Origin: Iodobacter sp. BJB302
Lineage (GTDB): Bacteria > Pseudomonadota > Gammaproteobacteria > Burkholderiales > Chitinibacteraceae
Length of the DNA: 64,000 bases
Reading direction: 5' to 3'
NCBI RefSeq assembly: GCF_002735645.1
Contig: NZ_PDZG01000001.1
Span: 1-64,000, forward strand
Made by a program: the position numbers and the translations under genes. The notes beneath the pieces were generated by a model, which worked only from the letters and a program-made list of their open reading frames with translations, was not told the DNA's origin and made no database searches. How positions within the stretch are numbered: position 1 is the first letter of the stretch; the number at the start of each line of letters is the position of its first letter. Positions 6,548 to 15,968 of this stretch are shown piece by piece.

Positions 6548-9500
6548 ATGAATTCGCCCTCCTTTATCCATTTACGCCTCCATTCCGAGTTTTCAGTCAC
6601 CGACGGCATCGTGCGCCTGGATGATGCGGTTAAAGCCGCAAAATCTGGCGGCATGCCCGCGCTTGGTGTTTCTGATTTAATGAATCTCTTTGGAATGGTG
6701 AAGCATTACAAAGCCTGCCGTGAAGCGGGGATTAAACCCATTGTTGGTATTGATGCATGGGTTGAAAACCCGGAAGACCGGGACGTCCCCTTCCGTATTC
6801 TGCTTATTTGCAAAAGCCGCGCAGGATACGGGCGGCTTTGCGACTTATTATCGAATGCATTTCGGAACAACCAGTATCGTGGCCGGGCCGAGCTGAAAAA
6901 AGAATGGCTCACTGAAGGGGATAACAGCGAGCTGATTTGCCTCTCTGGCGCAAGCCTGGGGGAAATTGGCCAGCTTCTGATCGGCGGGCAGTACGATGCA
7001 GCCCTCGCGGCCACCCGCTGGTGGGCAGACACTTTTCCTGATCGTTTTTATCTGGAGTTGCAACGCAGGGGGTTTCCTACCTGCGAGCCCAGTGTGCAAG
7101 GCCATCTGGATTTAGCCTCTGATCTCGATCTGCCCGTTGTCGCCACTCATCCCGTGCAATTTATGGACAGGGATGACTTTAAAGCGCACGAAGCACGTGT
7201 CTGTATTGCAGAAGGCAATATGGTGTCGGATAAACGCCGCCCCCGCCTGTTTACTGAAGAGCAATATTTCAAATCGGCCAGCGAAATGGCCGAATTATTT
7301 GCAGACGTGCCTGAAGCACTTGCCAATAGTGTTGCCATTGCCGAGCGCTGTAATTTATCAGTGACGCTTGGCAAAAACTATTTGCCAGATTTCCCTACAC
7401 CTGATGGCATGACGCTGGATGATTTTCTGGTATTTGAAGCAAAGCGGGGTCTTGAAACCCGTCTGCAGCTGCTATATCCGGATGAAGCCAAACGGGATGC
7501 CGAGCGCCCGCGTTATTTAGACCGGCTGAAATTTGAAACAGATACCATTGTGCAAATGGGCTTCCCCGGCTACTTCCTGATCGTTGCCGACTTTATTATC
7601 TGGGCCAAACACAATGGCTGCCCTGTGGGGCCGGGCCGTGGTTCGGGTGCGGGATCTTTGGTGGCGTACAGCCTTGGCATTACCGACATTGACCCTACTG
7701 CTTACGCCCTGCTCTTCGAGCGCTTTCTGAACCCGGAACGCGTCTCCATGCCCGACTTCGATATCGACTTTTGTCAGGAAAACCGCTGGCGCGTGATCGA
7801 GTATGTGCGTGAAAAATATGGCGTAGAAGCGGTCAGCCAGATTGCTACCTTCGGTACCATGGCCGCCAAAGCCGTAGTACGGGATGTGGGCCGCGTGCTT
7901 GATTTGCCTTATATGTTTTGTGATGGCTTATCCAAGCTGATTCCTGCTGCGCCGGGCAAGCAGTACAGTCTTGATGATGCGCTGGAAATGGAGCCCATTT
8001 TAAAGCAGCGGGTTGAAACAGAAGACGAAGTTAAAGAGCTTTGGGTGCTGGCCAAAAAGCTGGAAGGTCTGACGCGTAATATTGGTATGCATGCCGGGGG
8101 CGTTTTGATTGCGCCGGGCAAAATTACTGACTTCTGCCCTATTTATCTGGCCTCTGGCGCGGATTCTTCGCCTGTTTCCATGCTGGATAAAGACGACGTT
8201 GAAAAAATCGGTCTGGTGAAGTTCGACTTTTTGGGTTTACGCAACTTAACCATTATCGAGCTGGCACTCAGCTATATCCGTGATATGGAAGGCAGTGCGC
8301 CTGATTTAATGCTGCTGGGCTTTGAAGACCAGGCCGCTTATAAGATTTTCCGCGACGCCAATACCACGGCCGTGTTTCAGGTGGAATCGGACGGGATGAA
8401 GCGCTTGCTGGCCAAGCTGAAGCCAGACCGCTTTGAAGATATTATTGCGGTATTGGCGCTTTACCGCCCTGGCCCATTGGGCTCCGGGATGGTAGACACC
8501 TTTATTAATCGTAAAAATAAACTGGAAGAAGTGGATTACTTCCACCCAGACCTGACGGCTTGTCTCGACCCGACCTATGGCGTGATCGTGTATCAAGAGC
8601 AGGTGATGCAGATCTCCCAGATTATCGGTGGCTATACTCTGGGTGGCGCGGATATGCTACGCCGGGCTATGGGTAAGAAAAAACCGGAAGAAATGGCCGA
8701 GCACCGGGAAAAAATAGCCCAGGGCGCTGCGCTCAAAGGGTACGACCCGAAGCTTGCCGAGCAGCTGTTTGACTTGATGGCGAAGTTTGCCGAATACGGT
8801 TTTAATAAATCGCATACGGCCGCCTATGCCGTGGTTTCCTATCATACGGCATGGCTGAAAGCGCACCACTGTGCCGCTTTTATGGCCGCCACGATGAGCT
8901 CGGAGCTGGATAACACCGATCAGCTAAAAGTGTTCTACGACGACAGTGTTGAAACGAACAAACTCATTTTATTGCCGCCCGATGTCAATCAAAGTTTTCA
9001 CAAGTTTGTGCCGGTTTCCCGCAAGGAAATCCGCTATGCATTGGGGGCCATTAAAGGTGTGGGCGAATCTGCCGTACAAATGATTGTTCGTGAACGGGAA
9101 GCCAACGGCCCCTTTACTGATTTATACGATTTTTGCCGCCGCACCGAAAAGCGCGAGGTGAATAAGCGCACCCTCGAAGCTTTAATTCGTGCGGGGGCAT
9201 TTGATCAGCTGGACCCGCACCGTGCGCGGCTTCTGGCCAATGTAGAGCAGGCGATGGCGCTGGCGGAGAGCGAAGCGGCCAATAAAAATCAATCCAGCCT
9301 GTTTGATATGCTTGAGGCTGTTGATGTACCCCAGGTTGCCTTAATTGAAGTGCCGGAGTGGGATGAGCGCATTAAGCTGGCCGAAGAGAAAAATGCCGTC
9401 GGGTTTTATATTTCTGGCCACCCCTTTGATGCCCATGCCAAAGGGATTCGTCAGTTTATTAAATCATCACTTGAGCGGCTGGAGCCAAGCCGTACACCGC

Positions 9501-9985
9501 AAATGATTACCGGCATTGTGAGTGGCTTACGCATTAAAAACGGTGACCGGGGCCGGATGGCTTTTGTCACGCTGGATGATGGCAAATCTCGCCGGGATGT
9601 CACCGTTTATTCAGAAGTATTTGAAGCCAACCGGAACAAAATCAAGGAAGACACGCTCTTAGTGATAGAGGGTAAGGTTTCTGAGGATAGGTTTTCAGGG
9701 GGCTTACGTATTATTGCTGATACTATTTATGATATTGCAGAGGCGCGCAGTCGTTTTGCGCGCAGTATGACTTTGGGCATGCGCCAGGGGATGGATGCTC
9801 AAAGGCTAAAAAGCTTGCTTTCACTTCATCGCGGCGGCGAGTGCCCTGTTGAGGTGGATTATCAAAATGCCGAAGCCGCATGCACTCTTTCTCTTGGTGA
9901 AAGCTGGAGAGTTACATTGCATGATGAACTACTGGCAGAATTAAAAAGTTGGTTAGGAAATGAAAGTGTTTCAGTGAAGTATTAG
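6548..9985 (+). CDS. dnaE: DNA polymerase III subunit alpha
   Basis: 1145 residues (E. coli 1160). The catalytic subunit of the replicative polymerase. An N-terminal PHP domain starts at HLRLHSEFSVTDG (about 9-21). The polymerase core includes GPGRGSGAGSLVAYSLGITD and the palm motif PDFDIDF at 402-408, whose Asp 403 and 405 correspond to the E. coli catalytic pair D401/D403. Helix-hairpin-helix and OB regions follow (ITGIVSGLRIKNGDRGR). The beta-clamp-binding motif QSSLF is at 915-919, close to the E. coli position. It ends with the usual tau-binding tail region. The ribosome site is weak, but the start agrees with family length. No proofreading motifs, as expected for DnaE. Confidence 0.98.
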   Translation: MNSPSFIHLRLHSEFSVTDGIVRLDDAVKAAKSGGMPALGVSDLMNLFGMVKHYKACREAGIKPIVGIDAWVENPEDRDVPFRILLICKSRAGYGRLCDLLSNAFRNNQYRGRAELKKEWLTEGDNSELICLSGASLGEIGQLLIGGQYDAALAATRWWADTFPDRFYLELQRRGFPTCEPSVQGHLDLASDLDLPVVATHPVQFMDRDDFKAHEARVCIAEGNMVSDKRRPRLFTEEQYFKSASEMAELFADVPEALANSVAIAERCNLSVTLGKNYLPDFPTPDGMTLDDFLVFEAKRGLETRLQLLYPDEAKRDAERPRYLDRLKFETDTIVQMGFPGYFLIVADFIIWAKHNGCPVGPGRGSGAGSLVAYSLGITDIDPTAYALLFERFLNPERVSMPDFDIDFCQENRWRVIEYVREKYGVEAVSQIATFGTMAAKAVVRDVGRVLDLPYMFCDGLSKLIPAAPGKQYSLDDALEMEPILKQRVETEDEVKELWVLAKKLEGLTRNIGMHAGGVLIAPGKITDFCPIYLASGADSSPVSMLDKDDVEKIGLVKFDFLGLRNLTIIELALSYIRDMEGSAPDLMLLGFEDQAAYKIFRDANTTAVFQVESDGMKRLLAKLKPDRFEDIIAVLALYRPGPLGSGMVDTFINRKNKLEEVDYFHPDLTACLDPTYGVIVYQEQVMQISQIIGGYTLGGADMLRRAMGKKKPEEMAEHREKIAQGAALKGYDPKLAEQLFDLMAKFAEYGFNKSHTAAYAVVSYHTAWLKAHHCAAFMAATMSSELDNTDQLKVFYDDSVETNKLILLPPDVNQSFHKFVPVSRKEIRYALGAIKGVGESAVQMIVREREANGPFTDLYDFCRRTEKREVNKRTLEALIRAGAFDQLDPHRARLLANVEQAMALAESEAANKNQSSLFDMLEAVDVPQVALIEVPEWDERIKLAEEKNAVGFYISGHPFDAHAKGIRQFIKSSLERLEPSRTPQMITGIVSGLRIKNGDRGRMAFVTLDDGKSRRDVTVYSEVFEANRNKIKEDTLLVIEGKVSEDRFSGGLRIIADTIYDIAEARSRFARSMTLGMRQGMDAQRLKSLLSLHRGGECPVEVDYQNAEAACTLSLGESWRVTLHDELLAELKSWLGNESVSVKY

Positions 9986-10083
9986 TAAAATATTTAACAA
10001 CTACTGAAACACCTGATTACAAGCGCTTTAAAGAAAGCACAGCATCTATATAAGCTCATCAGCTTTTGACAAGGGATACAAAT

Positions 10084-12354
10084 ATGGACGAAGAAATTCG
10101 CAAGAAAGCCCTCGAATATCACCGCTTTCCAAAGCCGGGTAAGATTCAGGTCTCGCCTACCAAGGCTTTATCCAGCCAGCGCGATTTAGCACTGGCCTAC
10201 TCTCCTGGCGTTGCGGCTGCATGCGATGCCATCGTTGAAGATCCTAACGAAGCGCGAAATCTTACAGCGCGTGGCAATTTAGTCGCGGTCATCACCAATG
10301 GCACTGCAGTACTCGGTTTGGGCGATATTGGCCCGTTGGCGAGCAAGCCAGTCATGGAAGGCAAAGGCGTACTCTTTAAAAAGTTTGCCGGTATTGATGT
10401 ATTCGATATCGAAATCGAAGAAAAAGACCCGGAAAAACTCGTTGAAATTATTGCTTCGCTGGAGCCTACTTTCGGCGGTATTAACTTAGAAGACATCAAA
10501 GCGCCAGAATGCTTCTACGTTGAAAAAATGCTGCGTGAGCGGATGAAAATCCCGGTTTTCCATGATGACCAGCACGGCACGGCGATTATTGTTGGTGCGG
10601 CGGTAATCAATGGCTTACGCCTGATCGGTAAAAAAATTAATGAAGTAAAACTGGTTGCATCAGGAGCAGGTGCGGCTGCTATTGCATGCCTTGATTTGCT
10701 TGTTTCTTTGGGCGTAAAGCGTGAAAACGTAACCGTTTGCGATTCCAAAGGCGTTATTTATACGGGCCGTGGCCCGCTGGATGAAACCAAGCAACGCTAT
10801 GCGCAAAATACTGAATCCCGTACGCTGAAAGATGCGCTTGTGGGTGCAGATATTTTCTTGGGCTTATCTGGCGCAGGATTGGTAACAGGCGACATGATTC
10901 AGCTGATGTCGGCTACCCCGCTGATTCTGGCGCTGGCTAATCCGGATCCGGAAATCACGCCACCGGATGCGCGTGCTGCACGCAGCGATGCCATTGTTTG
11001 CACTGGCCGTTCAGATTATCCAAACCAAGTAAACAACGTTCTTTGCTTCCCCTTTATTTTCCGCGGAGCGCTGGATGTTGGCGCAACCACGATTAATGAA
11101 GCCATGAAGCATGCGGCAGTTAACGCCATTGCAGAGCTGGCGCATGCCGAGCAATCTGATGTGGTGGCTGATGCCTACAGCGGCCAGAACTTAAGCTTTG
11201 GCCCTGATTACCTGATTCCAAAACCATTTGATCCGCGTCTGATCATTAAAATTGCGCCTGCAGTTGCACGCGCAGCAATGGAATCTGGCGTAGCAACCCG
11301 CCCGATTGAAGATTGGGGCGTGTATATCGAAGAGCTGACGCAATTCGTTTACAAATCCAATTTATTCATGCGCCCGGTATTTACAGCAGCGAAAAAAGCC
11401 AATAAACGGGTTATTTTCTGCGAAGGTGAAGATGAGCGCGTCCTGCATGCAGTGCAGGAAGTCGTGGATATGGGTGTTTGCCAGCCTATTATCATTGGCC
11501 GCCCTGCTATTATCGAAAAGCGCATCGAAAAGCTGGGCTTACGCATCAAAGCGGGCGTTGATTTTCAGTTATGCAACCAGGAAGACGATCCGCGCTATCG
11601 CGAATACTGGATGGAATACCACGACATTATGAAGCGTCGTGGTGTGGCAGAAGAGCTGGCTAAAGCAGAAGTTCGCCGCAAAACCACTCTGATCGGTGCT
11701 TTGATGCTGAAGCGTGGCGAAGCCGATGCCATGATTTGTGGCACTTATGGTCAGTACCAGCGCCATCACTGGTATGTAAGCAATGTATTGGGCTTACGTA
11801 AAGACGCCAAAGTAACGGCGGCGATGAATGCACTGCTCTTGCCTACAGGTAATGTATTTATCACTGATACTTACGTTAACCAGGATCCAAACCCGGAAGA
11901 GCTGGCTGAAATCACCATAATGGCGGCAGACACCGTACGCAAGTTTGGTATTCAGCCTAAAGTGGCTCTGCTCAGCCATTCTAATTTTGGCAGTATGGAT
12001 ACGCCTTCTGCACGTAAAATGCGCGCTACTCTGGCCATTTTGCGTGAGCGGGCACCTGATCTTGAAGTCGATGGTGAAATGCATGGCGACGCGGCTTTAT
12101 CTGCAGCCGTGCGTCAGCAGGTATTCCCAACATCCACGCTGAAAGGTGAAGCCAATCTGTTGATTATGCCGAACCTAGATTCCGCAAATATTTCTTTCAA
12201 TTTATTGAAAATGACTTGCGGTGACGGGGTAACCATTGGCCCGATGTTAATGGGCTTAGCAGCACCTGTACATATTCTGACGCCTACAGCATCGGTACGC
12301 CGTATTGTGAATATGGCGGCATTAGCCGCTGTTGAAGCAGCAGCACGCGACTAA
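10084..12354 (+). CDS. maeB: NADP-dependent malic enzyme MaeB
   Basis: 756 residues (E. coli 759). Oxidative decarboxylation of malate to pyruvate with NADPH. The N-terminal malic domain has [12 protein letters not shown] and [20 protein letters not shown]; an NAD(P)-binding domain with [18 protein letters not shown] follows. From about 430 to the end is the phosphotransacetylase-like domain typical of MaeB, which is regulatory rather than acetyltransferase-active in characterised members. The ATG at 10084 follows AAGGGA at a good distance; a TTG six codons earlier (10066) overlaps that site and is less likely. Monocistronic, closed by a strong terminator. Confidence 0.97.
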   Translation: MDEEIRKKALEYHRFPKPGKIQVSPTKALSSQRDLALAYSPGVAAACDAIVEDPNEARNLTARGNLVAVITNGTAVLGLGDIGPLASKPVMEGKGVLFKKFAGIDVFDIEIEEKDPEKLVEIIASLEPTFGGINLEDIKAPECFYVEKMLRERMKIPVFHDDQHGTAIIVGAAVINGLRLIGKKINEVKLVASGAGAAAIACLDLLVSLGVKRENVTVCDSKGVIYTGRGPLDETKQRYAQNTESRTLKDALVGADIFLGLSGAGLVTGDMIQLMSATPLILALANPDPEITPPDARAARSDAIVCTGRSDYPNQVNNVLCFPFIFRGALDVGATTINEAMKHAAVNAIAELAHAEQSDVVADAYSGQNLSFGPDYLIPKPFDPRLIIKIAPAVARAAMESGVATRPIEDWGVYIEELTQFVYKSNLFMRPVFTAAKKANKRVIFCEGEDERVLHAVQEVVDMGVCQPIIIGRPAIIEKRIEKLGLRIKAGVDFQLCNQEDDPRYREYWMEYHDIMKRRGVAEELAKAEVRRKTTLIGALMLKRGEADAMICGTYGQYQRHHWYVSNVLGLRKDAKVTAAMNALLLPTGNVFITDTYVNQDPNPEELAEITIMAADTVRKFGIQPKVALLSHSNFGSMDTPSARKMRATLAILRERAPDLEVDGEMHGDAALSAAVRQQVFPTSTLKGEANLLIMPNLDSANISFNLLKMTCGDGVTIGPMLMGLAAPVHILTPTASVRRIVNMAALAAVEAAARD

Positions 12355-12364
12355 GCAGCGATAT

Positions 12365-12425
12365 AAGCCCTGCCCCCTGATTCATGATTATTTGACTAAA
12401 TCAGGGGCTTGGGCTTTTTTTATTT
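12365..12425 (+). terminator. maeB terminator
   Basis: A long stem pairs AAGCCC..CCCCTGATT with AATCAGGGGC..GGGCTT, followed by a T-rich run. Confidence 0.88.
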
Positions 12426-12443
12426 TTCAGCAAGGGGAACAAT

Positions 12444-12689
12444 ATGAGTGAATATAATCCTAATGATCCATTCGGCTTATTTTCCCAATTTTTCAAGCCA
12501 GCAGCGGGCAATCCCTTTACACCGCCCATGACGATTGAAGAAATAGACCGAAAAATTGCAGAATGCCGCACTGTTGAACAGTGGCTTTCTATGCAGGTTG
12601 GTATGCTGCAAATGACCATTAAAACCCTTGAAATGCAAAAAGCAGGGATTACTGCCTTTAAGCAAGGACTTGATCCAAAGGAACCATGA
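12444..12689 (+). CDS. PhaM-like PHA granule-associated protein (short form)
   Basis: 81 residues. MTIEEIDRKIAECRTVEQWL (about 28-47) followed by SMQVGMLQMTIKTLEMQKAG matches the N-terminal module of PhaM, the protein that binds PHA synthase PhaC, granules and DNA in Cupriavidus. There the module is followed by a long Lys/Ala/Pro-rich DNA-binding tail; here that tail is missing and the protein stops at GLDPKEP. AAGGGGAAC precedes the ATG. Its stop overlaps the mltA start (ATGA). The family match is by eye and fits a PHA-storing organism with a phasin gene 6 kb away. Confidence 0.72.
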   Translation: MSEYNPNDPFGLFSQFFKPAAGNPFTPPMTIEEIDRKIAECRTVEQWLSMQVGMLQMTIKTLEMQKAGITAFKQGLDPKEP

Positions 12690-13849
12690 TTTATATTCGC
12701 TCAGCCCGTTCCCTCAGCCTCGCCGCCATCGCAGCGGGGCTTTTTACTGCCTGTGCTACTGCACCAGTCCCCTTGCCTGCCAAGCCATCCACACCATCGG
12801 TCACAGAACCCCAAACGGCTTTACCTTATCAGCAGAGCACCTGGCAAAACCTGCCCAACTGGCCCGGGGACGATCTGGCCTCAAGCTTTGCTACATGGAA
12901 AAAATCCTGCGCCAAGCTGCGCCAGGAGCCCTGGCTGGCGCTATGTAAAAAAGCCAGCAACATTAGTGCGCAAGATGCACGTCAGTTTATTGAATCTAAC
13001 TTTACCCCCTATCATCTGACCAATCCTGATGGCAGCCAGACAGGACTCATTACCGGTTACTACGAACCTGTGTATCCGGGAAGCACTCAAAAAACCAATC
13101 GCGCAATTTATCCTGTCTATGCGCCGCCTAAAGATATGATTACCGTAGAGCTGGCAGAGCTTTATCCTGAGCTAAAAGGAAAGCGCGTGCGCGGACGTCT
13201 GGCCGGCAATAAATTACTACCCTACTTCAGCCGCAGCGATATTGTTAAGAAAAACATTGATGCGCCTGTGCTGGCATGGCTGGAAAGCCCGATGGATGTA
13301 CAGTTTTTGCAAATTCAAGGATCCGGGCGTGTTCGTCTGAATGAGGGTAACGAGCTTCGTCTGGGATACGCCGACCAAAATGGTCACCCCTATAAACCAG
13401 TAGGACGCTGGCTGGTGGAGCAAGGCGAGCTGAAAGCGGCAGATGTTTCGATGCAGTCTATCAGAAGCTGGGCAGATGCACACCCCGATCGCATTGAAAA
13501 CCTGCTGGACAGCAACCCAAGCTATGTCTTTTTTCGTACCCTGCCCCCTTCTAATGAGGGGCCGGTTGGCGCACAAAATATCCCCCTGACTGCTGGCTTC
13601 AGCATTGCCGTGGATAAAAACGTGATCCCACTGGGTAGTATGAGTTTTATTGCCACGGATCGGCCGGACAATGGCGGAGGCATTCACAGGCTGGTAGCAG
13701 CGCAAGATACCGGCGGGGCTATACGCGGCACAATAAGGGCTGATTTCTTTTGGGGAACGGGCGATGCGGCAGGTGAGCTGGCTGGGAAAATGAAGCAAAG
13801 CGGCCAGCTGTGGCTGATTTGGCCTAAAAATCTGGCCTTGCCTGATTAA
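12686..13849 (+). CDS. mltA: Membrane-bound lytic murein transglycosylase A
   Basis: 387 residues. Cleaves peptidoglycan glycan strands to 1,6-anhydro products at the outer membrane. The N-terminus is a lipoprotein-like signal with Cys at 23 in AGLFTAC; the Phe at -3 is a less common lipobox residue. The MltA domain shows GLITGYYEPVYPGS and the SGRVRLNEGNELRLGYADQN segment. The C-terminal 3D domain has AQDTGGAIRGTIRADFFWGTG, with the conserved Asp residues. It overlaps the preceding phaM-like gene by 4 bp, so the two are likely cotranslated, although no functional link is known. Confidence 0.95.
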   Translation: MIYIRSARSLSLAAIAAGLFTACATAPVPLPAKPSTPSVTEPQTALPYQQSTWQNLPNWPGDDLASSFATWKKSCAKLRQEPWLALCKKASNISAQDARQFIESNFTPYHLTNPDGSQTGLITGYYEPVYPGSTQKTNRAIYPVYAPPKDMITVELAELYPELKGKRVRGRLAGNKLLPYFSRSDIVKKNIDAPVLAWLESPMDVQFLQIQGSGRVRLNEGNELRLGYADQNGHPYKPVGRWLVEQGELKAADVSMQSIRSWADAHPDRIENLLDSNPSYVFFRTLPPSNEGPVGAQNIPLTAGFSIAVDKNVIPLGSMSFIATDRPDNGGGIHRLVAAQDTGGAIRGTIRADFFWGTGDAAGELAGKMKQSGQLWLIWPKNLALPD

Positions 13850-13855
13850 CAATTA

Positions 13856-13893
13856 AATTGGCTACTGCGTTACAGTAGCCAATAAAAATAATT
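13856..13893 (+). terminator. mltA terminator
   Basis: ATTGGCTACTG/CAGTAGCCAAT stem with a short CGTTA loop, followed by AAAAATAATTTCTT. The stem is strong and the T tract interrupted. Confidence 0.75.
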
Positions 13894-13972
13894 TCTTCTG
13901 TTTAGAACAATTCAATATCAATTCAATATAAAAACAAGCGCTATAAAAAACATCCAATGAATCAGACTGACT

Positions 13973-14485
13973 TTAAAAGTGATAACCAACGCCTAAAAGC
14001 CATGTTGTTACTTTCGCTTTATTATAATACTGACCTTCAAACTTCATAGACCAACTTTGCCCCAGCCTCATTCGGGTACCAGCGCCAAAATTAGTATCTG
14101 TCTCCGAGTAATCGGCATATTTTTTTTGGCTGCTGGAAAACAGGGTCCGCCCCACGCCCAACTTTGCATATAAATCAAAGCGCTCATTCAAAGGCAAATT
14201 GCCGACAAGAGAAATACCGTAATAACTCTCAGGGGTATATTTCACTTTTTCCTCAAACCAACCAGCGAATATTGGCGTTACCAAACCTAAACCGACAAAC
14301 TGTCCTTCAATCGCTAAATTAGCATTAATCTGATAAGCCAGTTGAGCAGAAAACGCAACGTCAAGATCAGATTCAGCAGAATATTGAGACCTTCCGGCAG
14401 AGAGATCAGCCATAAAACCCGGCCGAATTTCTGCATTGGCAGAAGAGACCATTAATATATAACCAAGCGCAACAAGTAAACGCAT
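13973..14485 (-). CDS. Outer-membrane beta-barrel protein (OmpA/OMP_b-brl type)
   Basis: 170 residues from the ATG at 14485. The signal peptide MRLLVALGYILMVSSANA is followed by EIRPG. The mature part alternates hydrophobic and polar residues as in an eight-strand barrel (GISLVGNLPLNERFDLYAKL, GAGTRMRLGQSWSMKFEGQY) and ends in the terminal aromatic GVGYHF expected for Bam-dependent insertion. AGGGGTG precedes the start; the frame runs 36 codons further upstream without support. No OmpA peptidoglycan domain. The function is unknown: possibly an adhesin-like or small structural barrel. Monocistronic. Confidence 0.8.
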   Translation of the reverse strand: MRLLVALGYILMVSSANAEIRPGFMADLSAGRSQYSAESDLDVAFSAQLAYQINANLAIEGQFVGLGLVTPIFAGWFEEKVKYTPESYYGISLVGNLPLNERFDLYAKLGVGRTLFSSSQKKYADYSETDTNFGAGTRMRLGQSWSMKFEGQYYNKAKVTTWLLGVGYHF

Positions 14486-14625
14486 AAACACCCCTGTTAA
14501 CTTTATTTCTATTGTTTTTGAAGGAGGGGTGATTATGCCATTTAAATATCGCAAATACAGCAATGCTTTCAATAAAATTTCAAACCCCAACAAAAACAGT
14601 AATTGACTTTATTGGGGGATTAATT

Positions 14626-15735
14626 TCAGCGTAAAGCAGATCCTAATTCCCGTCTTAAAAAAGCATGGAAATGGCGCATTCCATCTTCCATCGGGCTTTG
14701 GTACGGGCCAACTTCATTGCGCCCTGCGGCATACAGCGCACTTCGCCCCGCTTCCATTCTGCGAATAATATCCTGATCTTCTACTGCCGTTTCAGCATAT
14801 GCCGCTTGCTCAGCCGCTAATAATTCAGGCTCAAACCACGCAATATCTTCAGGGTAATAAAATTCCACTACATTTTTATAGCTGCGGGTCCCTGTTGGGA
14901 TAATGGTTGAAATGACTAAAGTATGGGGATACCACTCCACCATAATATTGGGATAATAAGTCAGCCAAATTGCCCCGTGTTTTGGGGCTTTCCCCTGGCC
15001 ATAGCGCATGAGTTCGGCATGCCAGTCTGCATAGACTTTAGAGCCGGGTTTAGCTAATGCATTATGAACGCCAACCGTCTGCACCGAATACCAATCGCCA
15101 AATTCCCATGCCAGATCAGCGCACTCAACAAAGCGGCCTAAACCCGGATGGTATGGATCTACATGATAATCTTCTAAATAAACTTCAATAAAGGTTTTCC
15201 AATTGCCTTCATATTCATCCACCACTACGCTATGAAAAACGTATTTAGAAAAATCTAAATCTTTTGCAACGCCTAAATTTTTTAAATCGCCTTCAATATC
15301 GCGGCCGGATTCAAACAATAAGCCATTCCATGCTTGCAATGGTGTATTGGGCAAATGCAGGCAAGGATTTTTTTTAAAATGAGGCGCGCCAAGCAGCTCG
15401 CCTTTAGCGTCGTATGTCCAGCGATGGATCGGGCAGACGGTGTGCGTCTGATTGCCACGCCCTTCCAGCATCAGCGCCTGGCGGTGGCGGCAAATATTAG
15501 AAAGAAGGCTTACACCATCCTGATTACGCTTTAAATATCGTGCGGCGTTATCTGCTTCTAAAACATGATAATCGCCCACTTCGGGCACCATCAGCTCATG
15601 GCCGATATAGCGCGGGCCTTTCGCAAATAAAAGGGCTTGTTCTACTTGATAAAGCTGCTCATCAAAATAAGCGCTTACTGGTAATTGTGAATCGATTGTG
15701 TCTTGCACAACGGCAATGTTTGCCAGATTAGACAT
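14626..15735 (-). CDS. Rieske [2Fe-2S] non-haem iron oxygenase, alpha subunit
   Basis: 369 residues from the ATG at 15735 (MSNLANI), preceded by GGGGTGTGGGAT; a GTG three codons earlier is possible. The Rieske domain has ICRHRQALM and CPIHRWTYD, giving cluster ligands C82, H84, C101 and H104. The catalytic domain has VYLEDYHVDPYHPG, with His 191 and His 196 as two of the mononuclear Fe ligands. This is the ring-hydroxylating oxygenase alpha-subunit architecture. No reductase, ferredoxin or beta-subunit gene is adjacent, so the electron-transfer partners are elsewhere and the substrate cannot be deduced. It lies between the barrel gene and acnB. Confidence 0.88.
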   Translation of the reverse strand: MSNLANIAVVQDTIDSQLPVSAYFDEQLYQVEQALLFAKGPRYIGHELMVPEVGDYHVLEADNAARYLKRNQDGVSLLSNICRHRQALMLEGRGNQTHTVCPIHRWTYDAKGELLGAPHFKKNPCLHLPNTPLQAWNGLLFESGRDIEGDLKNLGVAKDLDFSKYVFHSVVVDEYEGNWKTFIEVYLEDYHVDPYHPGLGRFVECADLAWEFGDWYSVQTVGVHNALAKPGSKVYADWHAELMRYGQGKAPKHGAIWLTYYPNIMVEWYPHTLVISTIIPTGTRSYKNVVEFYYPEDIAWFEPELLAAEQAAYAETAVEDQDIIRRMEAGRSALYAAGRNEVGPYQSPMEDGMRHFHAFLRRELGSALR

Positions 15736-15968
15736 ATCCCACACCCCCGAAAAGAGAAGGTTGGTCTTGCCACTGCCGCTGTATCCACAGCGAACATCAG
15801 ATGGGTGGGCAAGCCATCAATAAAAAAGCCGGGCATGGCGCCCGACTCGCAAAGGATCGTGATTTTCGCCGAAACAAGCTACTTTAGGCAAGTTATCTTG
15901 CGAAATCATCTAAAAAGCCACCACTTCATATGGCAAGTGGCGGCTTCGTTTTTATTACATCACTACGA

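Noticed and set aside
13217-13852. 211-codon ORF antisense to mltA
   Set aside because: Lies fully opposite a clear MltA gene; no ribosome site or family match; its length follows from codon bias of the sense gene.
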